A DNA stretch of 41,688 nt from a virus: positions 1-41,688 of the IMG/VR virus record IMGVR_UViG_3300006737_000062. One strand, given 5' to 3'. Below are positions 7,769 to 11,989 of the stretch, piece after piece. The translations under genes were made by a program, and so were the position numbers. Below the pieces are notes generated by a model, which was not told where the DNA came from, ran no database searches, and saw only the letters and a list, made by a program, of their open reading frames with translations. Position 1 is the first letter of the stretch, and each line of letters begins with the position of its first letter.

Positions 7769-7781
7769 TTCCCATCTAAGA
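7765..7781 (+). promoter_or_regulatory. Putative phage RNA polymerase promoter, lysis module
   Basis: ATAGTTCCCATCTAAGA matches the motif AAAGTNCCCNTNNTAGA found at other module boundaries with two mismatches. It overlaps the terL stop codon and is 10 bases upstream of the endolysin start. It would allow late expression of the two lysis enzymes. Confidence 0.5.
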
Positions 7782-7791
7782 CGAGGTTCTT

Positions 7792-8295
7792 ATGAGATTA
7801 TTATTTATTTTATTAACATTTATTATGGTTGTAGCAGTTGCAACTAGCAGTAAAAGTTCTTCAGAAGACAATTATCAAGAAAGATTTATTAGTACCATAA
7901 AAGCATGTTTAAAAGCTCATAATAGCGTCTCTGAGACGTCTATACCTGAGAGCTTAGTGATTGCTCAAGGTGCTATAGAGTCTAACTGGGGTCGTAGTCG
8001 ATTTGCTACGGAAGGTAACGCTTTATTCGGTGTACGCACTTATGATTTAAGTGTACCTCACATGAAACCTTTAAATAATCTTCATGCTAATTTTGGTGTA
8101 AAGATATATGAAAGTAGTTGTGACTCAGTAAGTGATTATCTTATCTTATTAGAAACATCACATCATTATGAAGGATTTAGACAAACATTAACGTATGAGA
8201 ACTATACTATGAAAGATTTAGTATATTCTCTTGAAGTATATTCAGAAAACTCTGAGTATCCTGTAATATTATTATCTATAACAAGGAAATTTTAA
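7792..8295 (+). CDS. Endolysin-like glucosaminidase (Bax/FlgJ-like) with signal/SAR sequence
   Basis: 167 residues. The N terminus (LLFILLTFIMVVAVATSS) is a signal or signal-anchor sequence. The body has IPESLVIAQGAIESNWGRSRF at about residues 51-70 and GNALFGVRTYD, with the Glu of AIESNWG as the probable catalytic acid. This is the signature of the Bax/FlgJ mannosyl-glycoprotein endo-beta-N-acetylglucosaminidase family, which cuts the glycan strand of peptidoglycan. It follows a promoter-like motif and precedes a second muramidase, so the phage seems to encode two wall hydrolases, one exported on its own. Confidence 0.75.
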   Translation: MRLLFILLTFIMVVAVATSSKSSSEDNYQERFISTIKACLKAHNSVSETSIPESLVIAQGAIESNWGRSRFATEGNALFGVRTYDLSVPHMKPLNNLHANFGVKIYESSCDSVSDYLILLETSHHYEGFRQTLTYENYTMKDLVYSLEVYSENSEYPVILLSITRKF

Positions 8296-8297
8296 CT

Positions 8298-8708
8298 ATG
8301 GAAGACGTCAAAGCTCGTATTAAAGAACATGAAGGATACAGATTAGAAGCCTATAAGTGTACTGAAGGTTACTTAACAGGTGGATACGGACACAGAATTA
8401 TGGACGGAGAGTCTATACCTTCAACTAAAGAAGGTTGGGAAGAGATATTTGAGTCAGACTTTAAGATAGCTTGTGCAGGTGCTTCAGAGCTTGTGACTAA
8501 TCCTGAAGTTAATCAAACCGCTCATGGCTTAGTTGTGGAAATGGTATTCCAAATGGGGACTTATGGTGTCTCTAAGTTTGTTAAGTTTTTAAAAGCGGTA
8601 AATGACCAACAGTATAAAGTTGCGAGTATGGAAATGCTAGACTCAAGGTGGGCAAAGCAGACTCCTGCGAGAGCTAAAAGTATGTCAGAGGTAATGGCAA
8701 ATATTTGA
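8298..8708 (+). CDS. GH24 phage lysozyme (T4-like muramidase)
   Basis: 136 residues with no signal peptide. The N-terminal motif EHEGYRLEAYKCTEGYLTGG YGH aligns with T4 lysozyme: catalytic Glu is E12, Asp20 of T4 is replaced by C21, and Thr26 matches T27. Cys at this position is known to be functional in T4 D20C and in P1 Lyz, so activity is expected. It hydrolyses the MurNAc-GlcNAc bond at lysis and would need the holin for release. Starts three bases after the glucosaminidase stop. It ends the late (rightward) gene block. Confidence 0.85.
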   Translation: MEDVKARIKEHEGYRLEAYKCTEGYLTGGYGHRIMDGESIPSTKEGWEEIFESDFKIACAGASELVTNPEVNQTAHGLVVEMVFQMGTYGVSKFVKFLKAVNDQQYKVASMEMLDSRWAKQTPARAKSMSEVMANI

Positions 8709-8923
8709 TAAAAAAATATGAGGAGGTATATCGTATAGCACTAGCCAAATTTTCCCCATAGCCCACGCCAAAAACACCAAAGACAGCCCAAAAAAAGCCA
8801 ATGAATAAGCCAAAAATCCTACATATAATAGGATATTCAATCCTTTGTATATCAAAGCTAATAAAATGTTTTGTTTGTGTGTGAGGTAGGGTCTATTTTT
8901 TTCTGATACTATTAATATGTATT

Positions 8924-8940
8924 AAAGTACCCATAGTAGA
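8924..8940 (+). promoter_or_regulatory. Putative phage RNA polymerase promoter (left-end, phiOL-like)
   Basis: AAAGTACCCATAGTAGA, identical in its last eleven bases to the motifs before the RNA polymerase gene and the SSB module. It is 84 bases upstream of a strong terminator and 430 upstream of the first early gene. Position recalls the T7 phiOL/phiOR promoters at genome ends, used for replication. Confidence 0.65.
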
Positions 8941-9020
8941 GATAAGAAGCTAAACACTAGCTATATAGTACAGCATCATTACTCCTTATTAATACAATTA
9001 GTTATCATTACATATACATT

Positions 9021-9060
9021 AAATAGATAGGCTTATAATTATAGGCTTATCTATTTTTTT
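9021..9060 (+). terminator. Rho-independent terminator at the late/early junction
   Basis: AAATAGATA pairs with TATCTATTT, and the inner GGCU/GGCU segments pair through two G-C and two G-U pairs, continuing into UAUAA/UUAUA-type pairing around a small loop. The hairpin is followed by a run of seven to nine T residues. It would stop late transcripts after the lysozyme gene, or attenuate transcripts from the promoter at 8924. Confidence 0.7.
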
Positions 9061-9077
9061 AAATTAATTACAAGTTA

Positions 9078-9095
9078 TCAACAATCCGTTGTTGA
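9078..9095. repeat. Inverted repeat, possible operator or early promoter element
   Basis: TCAACAA, four bases TCCG, then TTGTTGA: a perfect 7-bp dyad. It overlaps TTGACT (9092-9097), which could be a -35 box, though the sequence 16-17 bases downstream (TAGATA) is a poor -10. There is no T-run after it, so a terminator is unlikely. A repressor site at the early promoter is a reasonable guess. Confidence 0.35.
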
Positions 9096-9124
9096 CTTTA
9101 ATTCATAAATGATTAGATAGGTAT

Positions 9125-9225
9125 ATGAAGAGGTTTAAAACAGCTTTTTAGCTAATGCGGAAAAACCTAACGCGAAACAACGTAAAAAAATCCTGAGCTA
9201 TATCAGAGCAGTAGATAAGAGCTAA
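9125..9225 (+). pseudogene. Possible early basic peptide split by a -1 frameshift
   Basis: The ATG at 9125 gives MKRFKTAF and then TAG at 9149. In the -1 frame, reading TTA at 9148, the frame continues with LANAEKPNAKQRKKILSYIR and AVDKS before TAA at 9223-9225. The junction is a run of five T bases, so one extra T, or a -1 slip on TTT before TAG, would give a 33-residue Lys/Arg-rich peptide. The second half has no usable start codon of its own. It may be a decayed gene, a sequencing indel, a programmed frameshift or chance. Confidence 0.3.
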
Positions 9226-9279
9226 ATCCTGCTTCGCATGAGTCAAGCGTATAGGTGGTATAGGAGTCCTCGTCAAAAT

Positions 9280-9337
9280 TTGTTTGTCTGTAATTATTTA
9301 TTACATTGATAAGAGCAATTAAGCTCGAAACAAACAA
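9280..9337 (+). ncRNA. Hammerhead ribozyme A (type III) with C3U/G8A core pair
   Basis: Stem III is open: TTGTTTG (9280-9286) pairs with CAAACAA (9331-9337), with the U16.1-A15.1 pair at 9287/9330. GTC is at 9286-9288 and cleavage is predicted after C9288. Stem I is TGTAAT (9289-9294)/ATTACA (9300-9305) with a five-base loop. The core is TTGATAA (9306-9312) in place of CTGANGA. Stem II is GAGC/GCTC (9313-9316/9323-9326), then GAAA at 9327-9330. C3 to U and G8 to A change together, preserving the 3-8 base pair. It lies 20 bases upstream of the first early gene. All geometry other than this pair is canonical. Confidence 0.7.
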
Positions 9338-9356
9338 CAACAAGGAAAACAACACA

Positions 9357-9506
9357 ATGACAAAACAACAAGTTGAACAACGACAACATCAACAATGGTT
9401 AAAGCGTCAGGTTAAAATTAAAAAGCCTGATACATCAAAGCATGATTTAAAAGTTGCTGAAATGTATATCAACAACCCATTTTTTAAAAGGGGGTTTTAT
9501 GCTTAA
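9357..9506 (+). CDS. Small basic early protein (49 aa), unknown function
   Basis: Start ATG at 9357 behind AAGGAAAA, in a CAA-rich leader that begins inside hammerhead ribozyme A. The in-frame start at 9306 would lie within the ribozyme and is rejected. The product is rich in Gln, Lys and Arg (TKQQVEQRQHQQWLKRQVK) and ends NNPFFKRGFYA. Small basic early proteins of T7-like phages often target host proteins, but no family is recognisable. The next gene starts inside its last codons. Confidence 0.55.
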   Translation: MTKQQVEQRQHQQWLKRQVKIKKPDTSKHDLKVAEMYINNPFFKRGFYA

Positions 9507-9594
9507 TGCTTTCGCACCTTTTTTAATTATTGGCGGCTGTTTCATTACAGCCTACGCCGCTATTTCTATTATCTTTTTACTAGGGGGCATTTAA
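9499..9594 (+). CDS. Early membrane micro-protein (31 aa)
   Basis: ATG at 9499 overlaps the end of the previous gene by eight bases. The whole product is one hydrophobic segment (APFLIIGGCFITAYAAISII, then FLLGG). It is followed one base later by another membrane gene. Overlap and a GGGG ribosome-binding stretch at 9490-9494 support translation. Possibly modifies the host membrane or excludes superinfection; no direct evidence. Confidence 0.5.
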   Translation: MLNAFAPFLIIGGCFITAYAAISIIFLLGGI

Positions 9595-9595
9595 T

Positions 9596-9766
9596 ATGCT
9601 TAAAGATATAATAGACGCTTTCACAGTTGGGTTATTAATGCCGCTTTTAGTCTTCGCACCGATTACGGCGTTAATCGCTTTCGTTAATAATTACAATGAT
9701 TTAGCCTTTATAAGTTTTTTATTATTTTTAATGGCTCTTATTGTTTGGGTTAAAGGAGAGGCATAA
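9596..9766 (+). CDS. Early membrane micro-protein (56 aa), two hydrophobic segments
   Basis: ATG at 9596, one base after the upstream stop, with a GGGGGC site at 9583-9588. Two predicted membrane helices: about residues 8-26 (AFTVGLLMPLLVFAPITALI) and about 35-50 (LAFISFLLFLMALIVWV). It ends KGEA; an AGGAGAGG site inside its last codons serves the next gene. One of three consecutive tiny membrane proteins; role unknown. Confidence 0.55.
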   Translation: MLKDIIDAFTVGLLMPLLVFAPITALIAFVNNYNDLAFISFLLFLMALIVWVKGEA

Positions 9767-9767
9767 T

Positions 9768-9872
9768 ATGGATATATTAATTTTTCTAGCCGTATCAAAT
9801 ATTATTTGTTTGGGCTTAGGTGCTTTGATTATGTTTTTAAGATGCACCGATAGTAACACTGACGAGCTTTAA
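9768..9872 (+). CDS. Early membrane micro-protein (34 aa) whose 3' end lies in a ribozyme
   Basis: ATG at 9768, one base after the upstream stop. A single hydrophobic helix (ILIFLAVSNIICLGLGALIMF) is followed by a short polar tail ending RCTDSNTDEL. The codons for SNTDEL and the TAA (9870-9872) are the stem I strand, the CTGACGA core and half of stem II of hammerhead ribozyme B. The same bases must therefore satisfy both coding and ribozyme constraints. Predicted cleavage (after 9902) is downstream of the stop, leaving the message whole. Confidence 0.55.
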   Translation: MDILIFLAVSNIICLGLGALIMFLRCTDSNTDEL

Positions 9873-9908
9873 ATAAGCGAAACGCCCTGCAATATGGGCG
9901 TCTGTTAC
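9853..9908 (+). ncRNA. Hammerhead ribozyme B (type I)
   Basis: Open stem I: GTAACA (9853-9858) pairs with TGTTAC (9903-9908). Core CTGACGA at 9859-9865. Stem II GCTT/AAGC (9866-9869/9875-9878) with loop TAAAT. GAAA at 9879-9882. Stem III CGCCC/GGGCG (9883-9887/9896-9900) with an eight-base loop. GTC at 9900-9902, with cleavage predicted after C9902. Every invariant core base is present. It overlaps the last codons of the membrane micro-gene and separates it from the gene at 9945. Confidence 0.9.
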
Positions 9909-9944
9909 ATAGTAACTAAAACAACAACAACAAAAGGACAAACA

Positions 9945-10367
9945 ATGCTAACTATTAAACAAGTTACAAGACTACATGAATTAAATAAAAAAACTAAATC
10001 TTGCGAGGCTTTCACAACTGAAGAAATACATGAAAGAAATGATTTACAGTTTTTACGCAATAAAGAAAATGTAAATATGAGATTGTCAGGCGATAATAAA
10101 TATTATCATGCTAACCAGTGTGCAATGTTTATTCGACATATAGAAAAACATGGTTTCAACGGATACCATGAGGACGACATTGAAAGCGTTTATATAACTA
10201 GCTCACCATATTACGGAGCTAGTGCAAATGCTCGTTTAATTTCAGGCGGTGAGACTCATATAAAAGCGTTTAATTCAAATAAGGAGCTTTTAGGGTTTAT
10301 TATTGGCTACAATTCGGCTGTTTATAATTGCACTAAATCAAAAGCTAAAAAAGGTATTATTAATTAA
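9945..10367 (+). CDS. Hypothetical early protein (140 aa)
   Basis: Start ATG at 9945 behind AAAGGA in a CAA-rich leader. An in-frame ATG at 9894 lies inside stem III of ribozyme B and is rejected. The protein is polar with IKQVTRLHELNKKTKSCEAF, NVNMRLSGDNKYYHANQ and a C-terminal SKAKKGIIN. No signal or membrane segment, no recognised domain. It forms its own transcript unit between ribozymes B and C. Phage-early host-takeover function is a guess from position. Confidence 0.6.
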   Translation: MLTIKQVTRLHELNKKTKSCEAFTTEEIHERNDLQFLRNKENVNMRLSGDNKYYHANQCAMFIRHIEKHGFNGYHEDDIESVYITSSPYYGASANARLISGGETHIKAFNSNKELLGFIIGYNSAVYNCTKSKAKKGIIN

Positions 10368-10373
10368 AAAGCA

Positions 10374-10435
10374 GTAACACTGATGAGCCTTGAAGAGGCG
10401 AAACAGAGCCGCCTTTGTGCGGCTTTGTCTGTTAC
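10374..10435 (+). ncRNA. Hammerhead ribozyme C (type I)
   Basis: Open stem I: GTAACA (10374-10379) with TGTTAC (10430-10435), the same sequence as in ribozyme B. Core CTGATGA at 10380-10386. Stem II GCCT/AGGC (10387-10390/10396-10399) with loop TGAAG. GAAA at 10400-10403. A long stem III, CAGAGCCG (10404-10411) with CGGCTTTG (10420-10427), including one G-U pair. GTC at 10427-10429, cleavage after C10429. Begins six bases after the stop codon of the gene at 9945. All invariant bases present. Confidence 0.92.
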
Positions 10436-10512
10436 AATCTAACATTTTTTAGAATTGCAACGCCAAACAATCTAATTTTTAGGGATAATCTTACCCTAAT
10501 TTTTCTATTTTG

Positions 10513-10595
10513 TGATGACTAGACGGCAATCATTATTTCATAATGTGATGACTAGACGGCAATGCTCAAAATTCCATTTGATGACTAGACGGCAA
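10513..10595. repeat. Three 17-bp direct repeats with exact 33-nt period
   Basis: TGATGACTAGACGGCAA occurs at 10513-10529, 10546-10562 and 10579-10595. The spacers are 16 nt and unrelated. The first two copies agree over 20 bases. A 33-nt period is about three helical turns, so proteins would sit on the same face of the DNA. The array is 31 bases upstream of the gene at 10627 and within the leader released by ribozyme C. It could be an operator, iteron-type origin, or RNA-binding site. Too short and too few for CRISPR. Confidence 0.85.
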
Positions 10596-10626
10596 CAACA
10601 AACAACAACAATAAGGAAAATATATT

Positions 10627-11082
10627 ATGCTTGATGATACTCTATTGGAAATTCCTAAATTTCTAAAAGACCTAGCTATGAAGCCTGATACTATCAAATC
10701 TGAACCTAAGTCTAAAATAGGTGACACCTATATAACTAAAGATGGTTGGGAAATGAAGTATAGCTCAGGCGGCTATTGGATACCAGTTAAGGATACCAAT
10801 GCTGTTAAAACTAATAACATTGAGGAGGTTCGACAATTTATTTTAGAGAAAGTCTCTTATAGAAATCGCACTGCTCCTATGTGCTTATTAAAGAAAAAAC
10901 CTATGCTTAAATGGTTAAGAGAGCAGATGTCTTTTAGAAGACCTGACTTAAATCCTAGCTCTATTAATAGACAGCTTAACAACTTGTTAAAGCTGAGAGC
11001 TTTAGAGATAGCTCAGGAATATAAAACGAAACGATTTGTTATCGAAGGTAAAAACTTTCACGCACATTATAAAAAACTATAA
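10627..11082 (+). CDS. Hypothetical early protein (151 aa), possible winged-helix DNA-binding
   Basis: ATG at 10627 behind TAAGGAAAA. The N-terminal 60 residues are polar with DTYITKDGWEMKYSSGGYWIP. The C-terminal half (EEVRQFILEKVSYRNR, LKKKPMLKWLREQM, NPSSINRQLNNLLKLRALEI, FVIEGKNFHAHY) has the spacing of a helix-turn-helix with a beta wing. The three direct repeats lie just upstream, so autoregulation is possible. The TAA stop (11080-11082) is directly followed by ribozyme D. No family recognised; the fold suggestion is weak. Confidence 0.6.
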   Translation: MLDDTLLEIPKFLKDLAMKPDTIKSEPKSKIGDTYITKDGWEMKYSSGGYWIPVKDTNAVKTNNIEEVRQFILEKVSYRNRTAPMCLLKKKPMLKWLREQMSFRRPDLNPSSINRQLNNLLKLRALEIAQEYKTKRFVIEGKNFHAHYKKL

Positions 11083-11136
11083 GAACGAAACGCCTAGAAA
11101 TAGGCGTCTGTGGATATTGTCCACACTGATGAGTTC
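11083..11136 (+). ncRNA. Hammerhead ribozyme D (type II)
   Basis: Stem II is open: GAAC (11083-11086) pairs with GTTC (11133-11136). GAAA at 11087-11090. Stem III CGCCT/AGGCG (11091-11095/11102-11106) with loop AGAAAT. GTC at 11106-11108, cleavage after C11108. Stem I TGTGGA/TCCACA (11109-11114/11120-11125) with loop TATTG. Core CTGATGA at 11126-11132. It begins at the base after the upstream stop codon. All invariant bases are present; only stem II is short (4 bp). A separate hairpin ACGCA/TGCGT follows at 11148-11161. Confidence 0.88.
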
Positions 11137-11207
11137 GGTACATATTGACGCAGTAGTGCGTTATATGCTTTAATGACTTAAAATTAGTAAAGGAGGTGAA
11201 TTTAATA

Positions 11208-11417
11208 ATGGCAAATAGAAAAAAACTAATAATTAAAAAAAATACACATTGGGTAAACCATGCAAAGCAAGTTGTGGCGTGGATAGCTTACAATGCGTTA
11301 TTCGCACATAATTATTCATATTGGTCAAGCACTACAAGTAAAGTAACTAGCATGGGATTAGGCAGTCAAAAAGGATTTATTGCTAACCCTGTTAACGCAC
11401 CCAATATAACGAGTTAG
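11208..11417 (+). CDS. Hypothetical small basic protein (69 aa)
   Basis: ATG at 11208 with AGGAGG at 11191-11196, a little far (11 bases). A GTG in frame at 11196 overlaps that Shine-Dalgarno and is rejected. The product starts ANRKKLIIKKNTHWVNHAKQ and is rich in aromatic residues and Asn/Ser. No domain recognised. It is the first gene of the transcript that begins after ribozyme D. Its TAG overlaps the ribosome site of the next gene. Confidence 0.55.
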   Translation: MANRKKLIIKKNTHWVNHAKQVVAWIAYNALFAHNYSYWSSTTSKVTSMGLGSQKGFIANPVNAPNITS

Positions 11418-11425
11418 GAGTCAAG

Positions 11426-11551
11426 ATGGATTTTTATTTATTCAGCATTTATGTTGAAAAATATACGAAGTGGAGTTCTTTTAAAACTATCACTAATAAA
11501 TACGAGTTCATTGTTGATTTTGGCTATTGGAGAATATATTTGACCAATTAG
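11426..11551 (+). CDS. Hypothetical micro-protein (41 aa)
   Basis: ATG at 11426 behind AGGAGTC. The product is rich in aromatic residues (MDFYLFSIYVEKYTKWSSF, then YEFIVDFGYWRIYLTN). Not recognised. A minus-strand frame covers the same bases, but the good ribosome site and the direction of all neighbours favour this one. The 84 bases up to the next gene hold no other feature I can see. Confidence 0.45.
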   Translation: MDFYLFSIYVEKYTKWSSFKTITNKYEFIVDFGYWRIYLTN

Positions 11552-11635
11552 CTTTAGCTCGTTCTGCGTTTTATGATTGAATGTTCTCTCTTCCGCAGGA
11601 TAAAAAAATAAATGTAACATTAGAGAAAGAAATGT

Positions 11636-11977
11636 ATGATGACTAAGAAAGGACTAAACTTACTCAAGATAATTGAAGAAATGCGAAAATTTGACCCTCT
11701 ACTTGAGAGCCAAGCTATCGCTATTTTTTTTGTTGTGTGTCTTGATGGAGGAGATGACGGAATATCTATGCAGGATATTTCTGAGAAGTTAGACCTAGCT
11801 CAATCGACTGTTAGTAGGAACGTATTTAAACTATCATTTACTAATAGGCACAGAGAAAGGGGCATAGATTTATTAGAGGCGTTTGAAGACCCTATGGAAC
11901 GAAGACGTAAGCTAGTAAAATTAACGGCTAAAGGTAGACGAGTGTATGATACACTGTCTGATTTAGTTAAAAAATAG
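11636..11977 (+). CDS. Winged helix-turn-helix regulator (MarR-like)
   Basis: 113 residues. The core GISMQDISEKLDLAQSTVSR NVFKL (about residues 43-68) is a helix-turn-helix of MarR type: the recognition helix has LAQSTVSRNV. It is followed by a wing with DPMERRRKLVKLTAKGRRVY, the R..V.LT..G...Y pattern that ends MarR wings. It lies directly upstream of the integrase, whose frame opens at the base after its stop, so a lysogeny or integrase regulator is likely. It could bind the inverted repeat at 9078 or the 17-bp repeats, but this is not shown. Start at one of two adjacent ATGs (11636 or 11639). Confidence 0.78.
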   Translation: MMTKKGLNLLKIIEEMRKFDPLLESQAIAIFFVVCLDGGDDGISMQDISEKLDLAQSTVSRNVFKLSFTNRHRERGIDLLEAFEDPMERRRKLVKLTAKGRRVYDTLSDLVKK

Positions 11978-11989
11978 AAGGAGGATATT

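Larger units (their letters stand above)
8709..9279. other. Non-coding junction between late and early regions
   Basis: About 570 bases with no convincing conserved gene. It holds a phage-type promoter (8924), a long hairpin terminator (9021-9060), an inverted repeat (9078-9095) and a possible broken peptide gene (9125-9225). In T7-like linear genomes the direct terminal repeats and the outer promoters lie exactly here, between lysozyme/lysis genes and the early genes. I cannot see the physical ends because terminal repeats collapse in an assembly. The part from 8740 to 8840 is unusually rich in CCA/CAAA and contains no visible element. Confidence 0.6.

Noticed and set aside
9140-9190. A fifth hammerhead around GCGAAAC at 9171
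   Set aside because: The upstream core would be CTAATGC, lacking G5 and A9, and there is no stem III or GUC partner.
9894-9944. Extended start of the gene at 9945 from the ATG at 9894
   Set aside because: That ATG is in the loop/stem III of ribozyme B and upstream of its cut site; the ribosome site fits 9945.
10513-10595. CRISPR array
   Set aside because: Repeat length 17, spacer 16 and only three copies; no cas genes. The units are too short for any known CRISPR type.
11196-11207. GTG start at 11196 for the 69-residue gene
   Set aside because: It overlaps the AGGAGG ribosome site that should serve the ATG at 11208.
11438-11620. Minus-strand 60-residue frame and other minus-strand frames
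   Set aside because: All long minus-strand frames mirror + strand genes and have no independent ribosome sites or recognisable products.
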